DNA of 64,000 bases from assembly GCA_016861185.1 (NCBI GenBank), contig BOKW01000003.1:62001-126000 (forward strand), written 5' to 3'. This DNA is from Betaproteobacteria bacterium (GTDB lineage: Bacteria; Pseudomonadota; Gammaproteobacteria; Burkholderiales; Burkholderiaceae_F). A program made the translations under genes and the position numbers. Numbering within the stretch: position 1 is the first letter of the stretch; each line of letters starts with the position of its first letter. Positions 21,228 to 31,429 of the stretch are shown here, in pieces. The notes under the pieces are model-generated. The model was not told where the DNA came from and ran no database searches. It was given only the letters and a program-made list of their open reading frames with translations.

Positions 21228-22076
21228 ATGAAACTCCTCCGCTACGGCCCGAACGGCTTTGAAAAGCCGGGGCTACTCGACGCCGATGGCAACATCCGCG
21301 ACCTGTCGGGCATCGTCAGCGACATCGACTCGTCCGTGCTCGCGCCGAAGCGGCTCGCGCACTTGCGCAAGTTCGATCCCGCCAAGCTGCCGCTGGTCAA
21401 AGGCAAGCCGCGGCTCGGCGTGCCCTACGTCGGCATCGGCAAGTTCGTCGCGATCGGCTTGAACTACTCGGACCATGCGGCCGAAAGCAACATGCCCATT
21501 CCGAGCGAGCCGATCGTCTTCAACAAGTGGACGACCTGCATCACCGGGCCGAACGACGGCATCGTGATCCCGAAGAACTCGCAGAAGACCGACTGGGAGG
21601 TCGAGCTGGGTGTCGTGATCGGCACGAAGGCGCAGTACGTCGACGAACGTGACGCGCTGAAACACGTCGCCGGCTATTGCGTCGTCAACGACGTGTCCGA
21701 GCGCAATTTCCAGCTCGAGCGCGGCAGCCAGTGGGACCGCGGCAAGGGCTGCGACACCTTCGGCCCGATCGGCCCGTATCTGGTCACGGCCGACGAGATC
21801 GCCGATCCGCAGAACCTCGCCATGTGGCTCGACGTCAACGGCGAGCGCATGCAAACAGGCAACACGCGGACGATGATCTTCGGCGTCGCGTATCTGGTCG
21901 CGTACCTGAGTCAGTTCATGACGCTGCTGCCCGGGGACATCATCACGACCGGCACGCCGCCCGGCGTGGGCATGGCGATGAAGCCGCCGCGCTTCCTGCG
22001 CCCGGGCGACGAAGTCCGCCTCGGCATCGCCGGGCTCGGCGAGCAGCGGCAGAAGGTGACGGCGTACGGGCAATGA
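21228..22076 (+). CDS. FAH-family hydrolase (2,4-diketo-3-deoxy-acid hydrolase or ureidoglycolate-lyase-like)
   Basis: A 282-residue protein of the fumarylacetoacetate hydrolase family. The N-terminal MKLLRYGPNGFEKPGLLD matches the ureidoglycolate-lyase-like group. The metal site is shown by the DWEVELGVVIG Glu pair and the Asp in CVVNDVSERNFQ. GLNYSDHAAE and TGTPPGVGMAMKPPRFL are conserved. Family members with an SDR partner cleave L-2,4-diketo-3-deoxy-fuconate or -rhamnonate to pyruvate plus a 2-hydroxyacid. ATG 21228 has a GGAG 10 nt upstream. The role proposed here follows from its place directly after the SDR gene. Confidence 0.9.
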   Translation: MKLLRYGPNGFEKPGLLDADGNIRDLSGIVSDIDSSVLAPKRLAHLRKFDPAKLPLVKGKPRLGVPYVGIGKFVAIGLNYSDHAAESNMPIPSEPIVFNKWTTCITGPNDGIVIPKNSQKTDWEVELGVVIGTKAQYVDERDALKHVAGYCVVNDVSERNFQLERGSQWDRGKGCDTFGPIGPYLVTADEIADPQNLAMWLDVNGERMQTGNTRTMIFGVAYLVAYLSQFMTLLPGDIITTGTPPGVGMAMKPPRFLRPGDEVRLGIAGLGEQRQKVTAYGQ

Positions 22077-22097
22077 CGGCATGCGCAGCATCGAGCC

Positions 22098-22182
22098 CCT
22101 CATTCATAAAGGGGGGTTGGGGGGATTTCCTCTGGGTCCCGATCTGAGATTCCCCCTACCCCCCTTTGATAAAGGGGGGTGA
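22098..22182. repeat. CCCCCTTT/AAAGGGGG inverted repeat, copy 1
   Basis: An intergenic element between the FAH-family and Ldh-family genes. It has two inverted blocks: AAAGGGGGGTTGGGGGGATT (22108-22127), then ATTCCCCCTACCCCCCTTT (about 22149-22167), and a further AAAGGGGGG next to the downstream start codon. A second copy with the same block order is at 34180-34286. The fold is a strong hairpin. Its last arm ends only a few bases before ATG 22186 and may affect translation. Confidence 0.75.
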
Positions 22183-22185
22183 GCG

Positions 22186-23229
22186 ATGCACGCCGTCGAA
22201 CATGTCGATCACGATTCGCTCGCGCGCTGGGGCGAATCCTGCCTGCGCGCGGTCGGCTGCAGCGACGAAGACGCGCGGACGGTCGCGGGCGCGCTGGTGC
22301 AGACGAGCCTGTGGGGCATCGACTCGCACGGCATCGCGCGGCTGCCGCACTATCTGGCGCGCATCCGCGCGGGCTCGATCGAACCGCGACCGCAGTACGC
22401 CGTGAAGCGCACAGGACCGGGCACCGCGCAGTTCGACGGCGGCCACGGGCTCGGCGTCGCGGCAGCTTTCGCCGCGATGGCGCTCGCGCAGCGGCTGGCG
22501 CGCGAAGCGGGCATCGGCGCGGTCGGCTTGTCCGAATCGACGCACTGCGGCGCGATCGGCCTGTACACGCGGCAGGCAGCGCGCGACGGACTGGTCGGCA
22601 TCGCGTTCACGCATGCCGATTCGATCGTCGCGCCGGCGCGCGGAACGCGGAAGTTCCTCGGCACCAACCCGATCTCGATCGCGTTTCCGCACGCCGGCGG
22701 CGCGCCGCTGTGCCTCGACATGGCGACCAGTTCGATCCCGTGGAACCGCGTGATGAACGCGCGGCGCGAAAACCATGCGTTGCCGCCCGACATCGCGCTC
22801 GACGAGCAGGGCCGGCCGACGCAGGACGCGCACGCGGCCGCGGCGCTCGTTCCGCTCGGCGGTGCATCCTACGGCCACAAGGGCTACGCGCTCGCCCTGA
22901 TGATCGACCTGTTGTGCGGACCGCTGAACGGCATGGCCTTCGCCGACCGCATCACGCCGATGTTCGGCGATCTGACGCAGCGGCGCCGTCTCGGCGGACT
23001 GATGATCGCGCTCGACCCGCTGCGCTTCGCCGGCGGCGCAACGCTCGCGCAGCGCGTGGCCGAGGTGGTCGAAGCGATCCGGCGCCAACCTGGCGACGTG
23101 CTCTACCCGGGTGAGCCGGAGGAACGCGCCGAAGCGCAGCGGCGCCGGGAAGGCATTCCGATCGAGCCGGGGCTGCGCGCCGAGATCGACGAATGGACGC
23201 GGCGTCTCGGCGTCGCGCCGCTGCGATGA
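22186..23229 (+). CDS. Ldh-family (malate/L-lactate/ureidoglycolate type) oxidoreductase
   Basis: A 347-residue NAD(P)-dependent dehydrogenase of the LDH2/MDHG2 superfamily. Visible motifs are QTSLWGIDSHGIARLPHYLARI near the N-terminus, the catalytic-His region SESTHCGAIGLY, GTNPISIAFPH and SYGHKGYALALMIDLLCG. The family oxidises or reduces short 2-hydroxyacids such as malate, lactate, 2,3-diketogulonate or ureidoglycolate. In this operon a 2-hydroxyacid (lactate or glycolate-like) released by the diketo-acid hydrolase is a reasonable substrate, as inference. Its stop overlaps the ATG of the next gene (ATGA). Confidence 0.92.
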   Translation: MHAVEHVDHDSLARWGESCLRAVGCSDEDARTVAGALVQTSLWGIDSHGIARLPHYLARIRAGSIEPRPQYAVKRTGPGTAQFDGGHGLGVAAAFAAMALAQRLAREAGIGAVGLSESTHCGAIGLYTRQAARDGLVGIAFTHADSIVAPARGTRKFLGTNPISIAFPHAGGAPLCLDMATSSIPWNRVMNARRENHALPPDIALDEQGRPTQDAHAAAALVPLGGASYGHKGYALALMIDLLCGPLNGMAFADRITPMFGDLTQRRRLGGLMIALDPLRFAGGATLAQRVAEVVEAIRRQPGDVLYPGEPEERAEAQRRREGIPIEPGLRAEIDEWTRRLGVAPLR

Positions 23230-24161
23230 AGCCCGCGCTGCTGCTGGTCGCGCCGATCTATGCGCCGACGCAGGCGCGGCTCGAAAGCGACTATCGCGTC
23301 GCCCGCTGGTACGACGCGCCGGACCGCGCCGCGCTGCTCGCGCAGGCGGCACCCGAGGTGCGCGTGGCGGTGACGAGCGGCGGCGCCGGGATGAAGGCCG
23401 AGCTGATCGGAAAGCTGCCGCGGCTCGAGCTGATCGCCTGCTTCGGCGTCGGTGTGGACGCGATCGATCTGGCCGCCGCCCGCGCGCGCGGCATCCGCGT
23501 GACCAACACGCCCGACGTGCTGACCGACGATGTCGCCGACCTCGCGCTCGGGCTCGTGCTCGCGACCGTCCGGCGCATCGTCGCGGCCGACCGCTACGTG
23601 CGCGAAGGGCGCTGGCTCAAGGGACCGATGGCGCTGACCGGGCGCATCAAGGGCACGCGGCTCGGAGTCGTCGGCATGGGGCGCATCGGGCAGGCGATCG
23701 CGCAGCGCGCCGCGGCCTTCGGCATGGACATCGCCTATCACGGGCCGAGCGCGAAGCCCGTGCCGTGGCGCTACGAACCGGATCTCCTCGCGCTCGCGCG
23801 CGAGTCCGGCGTGCTGGTCGTCGCCTGTCCCGGCGGCGAATCGACGCGTCGGCTGATCGACCGCGCGGTGCTCGATGCGCTCGGCCCGGCCGGCATCCTG
23901 ATCAACATCGCGCGCGGCTCGGTCGTCGACGAGGACGCACTCGTCGCTGCGCTGGCGAGCGGTCGTCTGGGCGGCGCCGGCCTCGACGTGTTCGCCGACG
24001 AGCCGCGCGTTCCGGCCGCCCTGCTCGCGCTCGACAACGTCGTGCTGCAGCCGCATCAGGGCAGCGCGACGCACGCGACGCGCGGCGCGATGGGACAGCT
24101 CGTGCTCGACAACGTCGAGGCGTTTTTCGCCGGGCGGCCGCTGCCGACGCCGGTGACCTGA
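23226..24161 (+). CDS. D-2-hydroxyacid dehydrogenase (hydroxypyruvate/glyoxylate reductase type)
   Basis: A 311-residue D-isomer-specific 2-hydroxyacid dehydrogenase. The Rossmann motif is VVGMGRIGQAIAQRA. The catalytic Arg is in INIARGSVVDEDALV, Glu in LDVFADEPRVP and His in LQPHQGSATHATR. LIACFGVGVDAIDL fits the GHPR group. It interconverts 2-oxo and D-2-hydroxy acids. ATG 23226 overlaps the Ldh-family stop, giving translational coupling in the SDR-FAH-Ldh-HADH-SDR operon. The open frame extending upstream to 23193 is not conserved-looking. Confidence 0.92.
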   Translation: MKPALLLVAPIYAPTQARLESDYRVARWYDAPDRAALLAQAAPEVRVAVTSGGAGMKAELIGKLPRLELIACFGVGVDAIDLAAARARGIRVTNTPDVLTDDVADLALGLVLATVRRIVAADRYVREGRWLKGPMALTGRIKGTRLGVVGMGRIGQAIAQRAAAFGMDIAYHGPSAKPVPWRYEPDLLALARESGVLVVACPGGESTRRLIDRAVLDALGPAGILINIARGSVVDEDALVAALASGRLGGAGLDVFADEPRVPAALLALDNVVLQPHQGSATHATRGAMGQLVLDNVEAFFAGRPLPTPVT

Positions 24162-24176
24162 AGACAGGAGGCTGCG

Positions 24177-24941
24177 ATGTTCGACGATCTGAAAGGCAAG
24201 GTCGTGCTGATCACCGGCGCGAGCACCGGCATCGGCGCCGCCGCAGCGCGCGCGTTCGGCCGCGCCGGCGCGCGGGTGGCGGTGCACTACCACGCGAGCG
24301 AGGCGCAGGCGCGCCAGGTCGCGGCGGATGTCGGAGCCGCCGGCGGCGAGGCGGCGCTGTTTCGCGCCAACGCGACGAAGCGCGACGAGCTGGTCCGGCT
24401 CGTCGACGAAGTGCTGCGGCATTTCGGCCGCATCGACGTACTGGTCAACAACGCCGGCAACGTGTTCGGGCGCAAGCCCTTCGTCGACTGCGACGAAACC
24501 TTCGTCGACGAGATCCTGCAACTGAACGTCCGCTCGGTCGTCACGCTGTGCCGCGCGATCGTCCCCGTGTTCCGCCGACAGGGCGGCGGCAACATCATCA
24601 ACGTCACGTCGATCGCCGCGCGCAACGGCGGCGGCCCGGGCGTGGCGCTGTACGCGGCGACGAAGGGTTTCGTCAGCACGCTGACGCGCGGGCTCGCGAA
24701 GGAGCTGGTCGGCGACAAGGTGCGCGTCAACGGCGTGGCGCCCGGCGTGATCCTGACGCCGCTGCACGACCGGCATACGCCGCAGGCCACGCTCGATGCC
24801 CTGCGCGCGACGATTCCGATGGGCCGGCTCGGCACGCCCGAAGAGTGCGCCGGCGCGTTCCTCTATCTCGCGTCCGATGCCGCGAGCGGCTACGTGACCG
24901 GGCAGATCCTCGAGGTCAACGGCGGGCAGTTGATGCCGTAG
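24177..24941 (+). CDS. SDR-family oxidoreductase (FabG/glucose-dehydrogenase-like)
   Basis: A 254-residue classical SDR. The cofactor loop is ITGASTGIGAAAARAFG, followed by VAVHYHASE (no acidic residue, favouring NADP). Catalytic residues are Ser in NVTSIAARN and Tyr/Lys in LYAATKGF. The C-terminal VTGQILEVNGGQLMP is typical. A strong AGGAGG precedes the ATG. It ends the five-gene plus-strand operon. The substrate is unknown. By context it acts on a sugar, sugar acid or their keto forms. Confidence 0.9.
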   Translation: MFDDLKGKVVLITGASTGIGAAAARAFGRAGARVAVHYHASEAQARQVAADVGAAGGEAALFRANATKRDELVRLVDEVLRHFGRIDVLVNNAGNVFGRKPFVDCDETFVDEILQLNVRSVVTLCRAIVPVFRRQGGGNIINVTSIAARNGGGPGVALYAATKGFVSTLTRGLAKELVGDKVRVNGVAPGVILTPLHDRHTPQATLDALRATIPMGRLGTPEECAGAFLYLASDAASGYVTGQILEVNGGQLMP

Positions 24942-24997
24942 CTGGCGCGATCGCGCTGCGGCGCTTCGAACTCGGAGGGCACCGGGTCCTCATTGAG

Positions 24998-25087
24998 TTT
25001 CTCCGTGCCCTCCGTGTCTCGGTAGTGAGAACTTCGGCCTTCGAAGGCTGCGATGGTCACCACAGAGACACAGAGGACACAGAGAAA
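24998..25087. repeat. Dispersed GTGTCTCNGTGG inverted repeat, copy 1
   Basis: Two arms of about 30 bp (24998-25027 and 25058-25087) form an imperfect inverted repeat built from CTCCGTG/CACAGAG units. It lies between convergent operons. Similar elements lie at 31310-31384, 35456-35525 and 37114-37181. A transcript could fold into a long hairpin and serve as a bidirectional barrier. Confidence 0.8.
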
Positions 25088-25175
25088 AGAAGGGCTCGTC
25101 CCGGGCGGTCTCCGTGGCGAGATGGCGCCGCCGCTCGCGTTGTCGCCGCGACGCCTCGCTGACGAATGGCGAACG

Positions 25176-25928
25176 CTAGCCGCGCCCCACGAAAGGCATC
25201 TTGGTCGCCATCACGGTCATCGTCAGCACGTTCGCCTCGATCGGCAGGCTCGCCATGTGCAGCACGGCGTCGGCGACGATCTGCACGTCGATCACCGGCT
25301 CCGGCGCGATGCGGCCGTCGGCTTGCGGCACGCCCTGCGTCATGCGCGCGGCCATCGGGGTCAGCGCATTGCCGATGTCGATCTGCCCGACGGCGATGTC
25401 GTACTTGCGGCCGTCGAGCGAAGCGGCTTTCGTCAGCCCCGTGATCGCATGCTTGCTCGCGGTGTACGGCGCGGAGTTCGGCCGCGGCGCATGCGCGGAA
25501 ATCGAACCGTTGTTGATGATGCGGCCGCCGCGCGGCGACTGCTCCTTCATTACGCGGAACGCCTGCTGCAGGCAGAAGAAGGCGCCGGTGAGATTCACGT
25601 CGATCACCTGCCGCCACTGCTCGACGGACAGATCCTCGAGCGGAACGCCCGGCGCGTTGCTGCCGGCGTTGTTGAAGAGCAGGTCGAGCCGACCGAAGCG
25701 CGCGACCACGGCGTCGAACAGCGCGCGCACCGATTCCGCTTGCGTCACGTCGGTCGGCACGGCGAGCGCGCGCTGCGCGTCCTGGCCGGCGAGCCGGATC
25801 GTCTCGTCGAGCGCGTCGGCACGGCGCCCCGCCAGTGCGACCTGCCAGCCCGCGCGCAGGAAGGTCGTCGCGACCGCGCGGCCGACCCCGCTGCCGGCGC
25901 CGGTGACCAGTGCGACCCGAAACGACAA
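25176..25928 (-). CDS. SDR-family oxidoreductase with probable TTG start
   Basis: A 250-residue classical SDR. Motifs are [17 protein letters not shown], an Arg-containing cofactor loop ([13 protein letters not shown], favouring NADP), [18 protein letters not shown] and [11 protein letters not shown]. No ATG lies near the family start. The best candidate is TTG 25928 (read [10 protein letters not shown]), preceded by an AAGGAG that overlaps the end of the permease gene 8 nt upstream. It is the terminal gene of the ABC transporter operon. Role: probably oxidation or reduction of the imported sugar or polyol. Confidence 0.87.
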   Translation of the reverse strand: MSFRVALVTGAGSGVGRAVATTFLRAGWQVALAGRRADALDETIRLAGQDAQRALAVPTDVTQAESVRALFDAVVARFGRLDLLFNNAGSNAPGVPLEDLSVEQWRQVIDVNLTGAFFCLQQAFRVMKEQSPRGGRIINNGSISAHAPRPNSAPYTASKHAITGLTKAASLDGRKYDIAVGQIDIGNALTPMAARMTQGVPQADGRIAPEPVIDVQIVADAVLHMASLPIEANVLTMTVMATKMPFVGRG

Positions 25929-25936
25929 GAGCCCCC

Positions 25937-26824
25937 CTACTCCTTGACCGCCCCCGTCAACCCCGACACGTAGTACTCGACGAAGAACGAATAGAGGATC
26001 GCCACCGGCAGCGAGCCGAACAGCGCGCCGGCCATCAGCGAGCCCCAGTGGTAAACGTCGCCCTCGACGAGTTCCGTGACGACGCCGACCGGCACGGTCT
26101 TGACCTCCGAAGAAGAGATGAAGGTCAGCGCGTAGATGAACTCGTTCCACGAAAGCGTGAAAGCGAAGATGCCGGCCGAGATCAGCCCGGGCACCGCGAG
26201 CGGCAGCACGATCTTCGTGAGGATCTGCCAGCGCGACGCGCCGTCGATCAGCGCGCACTCCTCCAGCTCGAACGGGATCGAGCGGAAGTAGCCCATCAGC
26301 AGCCACGTGCAGAACGGGATCAGGAAGGTCGGATAGGTCAGGATCAGCGCGAGCCGCGTGTCGAACAGTCCGAGCTCGAAGACGACCTTGGCGAGCGGGA
26401 TGAACAGGATCGACGGCGGCACGAGGTAGGCCAGGAACACGCTGACGCCGACGAAGCGCGAGCCGCGAAAGCGCAGCCGCTCGATCGCGTACGCGGCAAG
26501 CACGCTGCACGCGATCGACAGGAAGGTCGAGACGACCGCGACCAGCATCGTGTTCCACAGCCAGTCGGGATACGACGTCTCGAACAGCAGCTTGCGGATG
26601 TGCGCGAGCGTCGGATTGATCACCCAGAACGGATTGCCTTCGCGCGACAGCAATTCCTCGTTCGGCTTGAACGTCGTGATCGCCATCCAGTAGAACGGAA
26701 ACAGCAGCACGAACAGGAACAGTCCCAGCGGCACGTAGACGGTGACCACGCGCCGCGGTACGGACTCCAGGTACCGCATGCCTTGCGTGTCGACGACGTG
26801 CTCGCTGCTCGCCTCGGCGCTCAT
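25937..26824 (-). CDS. Carbohydrate ABC transporter permease, MalG/UgpE type
   Basis: A 295-residue inner-membrane protein with six predicted helices. The EAA loop is present near the C-terminal third ([29 protein letters not shown] region), which docks with the ATPase. N-terminal [21 protein letters not shown] begins helix 1. It is paired with the MalF-type permease 4 nt upstream, the substrate-binding protein and the UgpC-type ATPase. Confidence 0.95.
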   Translation of the reverse strand: MSAEASSEHVVDTQGMRYLESVPRRVVTVYVPLGLFLFVLLFPFYWMAITTFKPNEELLSREGNPFWVINPTLAHIRKLLFETSYPDWLWNTMLVAVVSTFLSIACSVLAAYAIERLRFRGSRFVGVSVFLAYLVPPSILFIPLAKVVFELGLFDTRLALILTYPTFLIPFCTWLLMGYFRSIPFELEECALIDGASRWQILTKIVLPLAVPGLISAGIFAFTLSWNEFIYALTFISSSEVKTVPVGVVTELVEGDVYHWGSLMAGALFGSLPVAILYSFFVEYYVSGLTGAVKE

Positions 26825-26828
26825 CGAC

Positions 26829-27737
26829 TCAGTCCTTTCCGCCCTGTTGCCACGCGCGCCGCTGCAGGCCGAAGTACGAGAACAGGATCGCCGCCAGCAG
26901 GAACGGGACCATCGCCACCGCGAGCGCTGCGCCTTCGCCCAGCGCGCCGCCGGGGATCGCGCGCTGGAACGACAGCGTGGCCATCAGATGCGTGGCATTC
27001 AGCGGCCCGCCGCGCGTCAGCACGTAGATCAGCTGGAAGTCGGTGAACGTGAACAGCACCGAAAACGTCATCACGACCGCAATGATCGGCGTCAGCAGCG
27101 GCAGCGTGACGTAGCGGAACTGCTGCCACGGCGTGGCACCGTCCAGACTCGCAGCTTCGTAGAACGACGGCGAGATCGTCTGCAGGCCCGCCAGCAGGCA
27201 GATCGCGATGAACGGCACCCCGCGCCAGATGTTGGCGGCGATCGCCGAGAAGCGCGCGTTCCACGGATCGCCGAGAAAATCGATGTAGCGGTCGATCAGC
27301 CCGAGCTTCGTCAGCGTCCAACTGATCACCGAGAATTGCGCATCGTAGATCCACCAGAACGCGAGCGCCGACAGCGCCGTCGGCACGATAAAAGGCAGCA
27401 GCACGACCGCGCGGATGAACGCCTTGAACGGCAGATGCTTGTTCAGCAGCAGCGCGAGCCACAACCCGAGCGCGAACTTGATCACGCTCGCGACGACCGT
27501 ATAAAAGAGCGTGTTGAACAGCGAAAGCTGCGCGACCGAGTCACCGATCAGGAAGACGTAGTTCTCCAGCCCGACCCAGCTTCCGCCGCGGCCGACCTTG
27601 GTGTCGGTGAAGCCGAGCCACACGCCCAGCCCGAGCGGATACGTCAGGAAAAACAGCAGCAACGCCCCGGCCGGCAGCATGAACAGCAGGCCGAGGGCGT
27701 TGCGATTGTTTTGCAGGCGATCCAGCAGCGCGGTCAC
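26829..27737 (-). CDS. Carbohydrate ABC transporter permease, MalF/UgpA type
   Basis: A 302-residue permease with six predicted helices and the EAA loop FYEAASLDGATPWQQFRYVT LPLL segment. NALGLLFMLPAGALLLFFLT forms helix 1. It lacks the long extra N-terminal domain of E. coli MalF, as is normal in this CUT1 subfamily. Spacing to the MalG-type gene is 4 nt, implying co-translation. Confidence 0.95.
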   Translation of the reverse strand: MTALLDRLQNNRNALGLLFMLPAGALLLFFLTYPLGLGVWLGFTDTKVGRGGSWVGLENYVFLIGDSVAQLSLFNTLFYTVVASVIKFALGLWLALLLNKHLPFKAFIRAVVLLPFIVPTALSALAFWWIYDAQFSVISWTLTKLGLIDRYIDFLGDPWNARFSAIAANIWRGVPFIAICLLAGLQTISPSFYEAASLDGATPWQQFRYVTLPLLTPIIAVVMTFSVLFTFTDFQLIYVLTRGGPLNATHLMATLSFQRAIPGGALGEGAALAVAMVPFLLAAILFSYFGLQRRAWQQGGKD

Positions 27738-27820
27738 GGGACATCCATCTCAGCCGCCCGGTTCAGCGGCGCAAGTCCGCAGCAACCGGGCGAAGTGAAG
27801 CCGGCACGAAGTGTCCGCCT

Positions 27821-29155
27821 TCACAGCTTGTAGTACCGCTCCGCCCGCTTCTGCGCGCGCTCGGCGGCCTCCTGCGGGCTGCGCGCACCCGAGGCGGCCT
27901 CGGCCACCATGTTGACGACGATGAAGTCCGCCGCCGCACCGGCCGAGGCGTAGCCGAGCCGCCCCGCGTAGCCGATCGGCCGCATGATCTTCATCGCGTC
28001 GCGATACGGCGTGTGCTTCGGATCGACCGTCCAGATCGGGTTCTTCTCGTACGCGACCAGCGGATGCGTCACGTACCCGATCGCGGCCTGCATCCACGGG
28101 CCGTACTGCTCCTCCTCCATCATGAAGCGCAGGAACTCCTTTGCCGCTTTCGGGTACTTGGAGTGCTTGAAGATCATCTGGTTGAAGAACAGGTTCAGCT
28201 CGGTCGGCACGCCGGCCGGGCCGATCGGCATGTTGGCGTGGTTGATGTCGGCCGCCATCTCCTGCACCTTCGGATCCTTCGAGGTCTTTGCAGCGTAGTA
28301 GATCGAGATGCCGTTGGCGGTCACGCTGCACTGGCCGTCGAGGAAAGCCTTGTTGTTGTTCGGATCGAGCCACGACAGCGTGCCCGGCACGAAGGTCTGG
28401 TACAGCTCGCGCGCGTACTCGAGCGCCTTGATCGTCTGCGGGCTGTTGATGACGACGTTGTTCTTCTCGTCGACGAGCTTGGCGCCGTGCGACCAGATCA
28501 GCCAGTGCGTCCACACGTTGCCGTCGCCGGTGGCGTTGCCCAAGGCGAAGCCGCCCGGCGTGCCCTTCTCCTTCAGCGCCTTCATCAGCTTGAGGAAACC
28601 GTCGGTGTCGCGCGGGAACTTGTCGAAACCGGCCGCCTTCACCTGGCTCTCGCGATACACGAGCGTGTTGCCGGCGCACCCGAGTGGAACGCCGATCCAG
28701 TTCTTGCCGTTCGGCCGCAGATACGCTTCGCACACCGGGTACCAGCCGCCGTACTTCTTGCCGAGGTAGGTGCACAGATCCGTGACGTCGACCAGCTTTT
28801 CCGGGTACAGGTTCGCGTCGTCGTGCGTCGACAGGATGATGTCGGGTCCCGCGCCGGTATTGGCCGCCACGGCCGCCTTGGGCCGCACGTCCTCCCAGCC
28901 TTCGTTGTCGACTCTCACCTCGATGCCGTACTTGGCGGAGAACGCCTGGACGTTCTTCATGTATTGGTCGATATCGCCCTGCACGAAACGGCTCCAGCGC
29001 AGCACGCGCAGCCGTGCGCCCTTCTCGGGCTGGTTGCTCCACTGCGCTTCGGCGTCCTTGATCCAGAGCATCGGGCCGACGGTCGCCGCCGTCGCCACGC
29101 CCGCCGTGGTCTTCAGGAACTCGCGCCGCTTGGTCGTGCGGATGGATCTGCTCAT
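27821..29155 (-). CDS. Sugar ABC transporter substrate-binding protein with Tat signal
   Basis: A 444-residue extracellular solute-binding protein of the family 1 type. The export signal is Tat-like (TKRREFLKTTAGVATAATVG), unusual for this family but recurrent in proteobacteria. The mature protein shows RLRVLRWSRFVQGDIDQY, AANTGAGPDIILSTHDDANL and an aromatic-rich sugar site. CUT1 receptors bind mono- to oligosaccharides or polyols. The ligand cannot be read from the sequence, though neighbouring aldonate dehydratase and dehydrogenase genes suggest an aldose or its acid. Confidence 0.93.
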   Translation of the reverse strand: MSRSIRTTKRREFLKTTAGVATAATVGPMLWIKDAEAQWSNQPEKGARLRVLRWSRFVQGDIDQYMKNVQAFSAKYGIEVRVDNEGWEDVRPKAAVAANTGAGPDIILSTHDDANLYPEKLVDVTDLCTYLGKKYGGWYPVCEAYLRPNGKNWIGVPLGCAGNTLVYRESQVKAAGFDKFPRDTDGFLKLMKALKEKGTPGGFALGNATGDGNVWTHWLIWSHGAKLVDEKNNVVINSPQTIKALEYARELYQTFVPGTLSWLDPNNNKAFLDGQCSVTANGISIYYAAKTSKDPKVQEMAADINHANMPIGPAGVPTELNLFFNQMIFKHSKYPKAAKEFLRFMMEEEQYGPWMQAAIGYVTHPLVAYEKNPIWTVDPKHTPYRDAMKIMRPIGYAGRLGYASAGAAADFIVVNMVAEAASGARSPQEAAERAQKRAERYYKL

Positions 29156-29191
29156 GTCTCCTCCTTTGCGTGGGTGTGAGCCGTCGGGGGT

Positions 29192-30265
<1,074 letters not shown>

Positions 30266-30312
30266 GAAGCTCTGTCTCCTCTGCCGGCGCTGCGCGCGCC
30301 GTGCCGGTACTT

Positions 30313-31281
30313 CTAGCGTCTCGGGATCTTCGTCCCTTCGATCACAGAATACATGGGGCGTCCCGTGTTCGCCCACTGCACGATGTTCAGCGCCGCCTTG
30401 CGCCGCAGCTCGACCTCGGCTTCGGCCGAGTAGAACGCGGCGTGCGGCGTCAGCAGCACGCGCGGATGCCGCGCGAGCGGATGATCGGTCGCGAGCGGCT
30501 CGATCGGCAGCACGTCGAGCGCCGCGCCGTCGAGCGTACCGCTCTCGAGCGCGGCGAGCAGCGCGTCGACGTCGACGACCGCGCCGCGCGCGGTGTTGAC
30601 CAGCACGCTGCCGCGCTTCATCCGGCCCAGCAGCCGGGCGCCGACCAGGCCGCGCGTCTCTGGCGTCAGCGGCACGTGCAGCGAAACCACGTCGCTGCGC
30701 TCGAAGAGCTCGTCGAGCACCACGCGTTCGACGTAGGCGGGAAAGTCGCCGTCGATGATGTACGGGTCGCACGCGAGCACGCGCGCGAAGCAGTTGCGCG
30801 CGAGGTGCGCGAAGCGCTTGCCGATGCGGCCGAGCCCGAGAATGCCGACGGTCAGGTTCGACGCGCGCCGGATCGTCCCCGGCGACAGGTAGCTCCAGCG
30901 GCCCGCTCGCACGTCGCGGTCGTACAACGCGAGATGCCGCAGCAGCGCGAGCGCCATCGCGAGCGCGTGCGTTGCGACCTCGCCGACGCCGTAGTCGGGC
31001 GAGTTCGCGAGCCAGACGCCGTGCCGGGCGCACGCGGCCGTATCGATTGTGTCGTAGCCGGCGCCGTAGCGGCTGACGATGCCCACGCGCGGCAGCGCCG
31101 CCAGCACGCGGTCGGTCACCGGCGCGTACTGCACGAGCAGCGCGTCGCAGTCGCGCGCGGCCCCGATCACGTCGTCCTCAGTCCTGCACTGCGCCGACTT
31201 CAGCGTCCAGCCCGCCTCGGCGAACAGCGACTGCTCGAGCGCGAGCGAAGGGAAGTCGGCGTCGGTGATCAGCGCGTTCAT
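30313..31281 (-). CDS. D-2-hydroxyacid dehydrogenase, CtBP-like
   Basis: A 322-residue D-isomer-specific 2-hydroxyacid dehydrogenase. The Rossmann loop is [17 protein letters not shown]. Catalytic Arg is in [15 protein letters not shown], Glu in LDVLPIEPL and His in [21 protein letters not shown] and [15 protein letters not shown] place it with the C-terminal-binding-protein-like group. The gene lies between the aldonate dehydratase and ABC transporter genes on the same strand. A dispersed hairpin repeat occupies its upstream leader. Confidence 0.9.
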   Translation of the reverse strand: MNALITDADFPSLALEQSLFAEAGWTLKSAQCRTEDDVIGAARDCDALLVQYAPVTDRVLAALPRVGIVSRYGAGYDTIDTAACARHGVWLANSPDYGVGEVATHALAMALALLRHLALYDRDVRAGRWSYLSPGTIRRASNLTVGILGLGRIGKRFAHLARNCFARVLACDPYIIDGDFPAYVERVVLDELFERSDVVSLHVPLTPETRGLVGARLLGRMKRGSVLVNTARGAVVDVDALLAALESGTLDGAALDVLPIEPLATDHPLARHPRVLLTPHAAFYSAEAEVELRRKAALNIVQWANTGRPMYSVIEGTKIPRR

Positions 31282-31309
31282 CGATCGGAAACAAGGAAGA
31301 TGACGTATT

Positions 31310-31384
31310 CACCACAGAGACCCAGAGAGCACAGAGAAAGGACAACTCAATGCAGTTCTCCGTGTTCTCTGTGTCTCGGTGGTC
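31310..31384. repeat. Dispersed GTGTCTCNGTGG inverted repeat, copy 2
   Basis: Arms at 31310-31339 (CACCACAGAGA...GAGAAA) and 31356-31384 (TTCTCCGTG...CGGTGGTC) form a near-perfect hairpin of about 28 bp with a 16-nt loop. It lies between the dehydratase stop and the hydroxyacid dehydrogenase start, both on the minus strand. Confidence 0.82.
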
Positions 31385-31429
31385 AATCAATCAGTGCCGC
31401 AATGCTGTGAGTCAAGGTGCGATGAGGTT

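Noticed and set aside
24953..25162. C-terminal coding extension reading through the repeat after 24941
   Set aside because: The frame belongs to a shadow of upstream genes and passes through the dispersed inverted repeat. No protein features are present.
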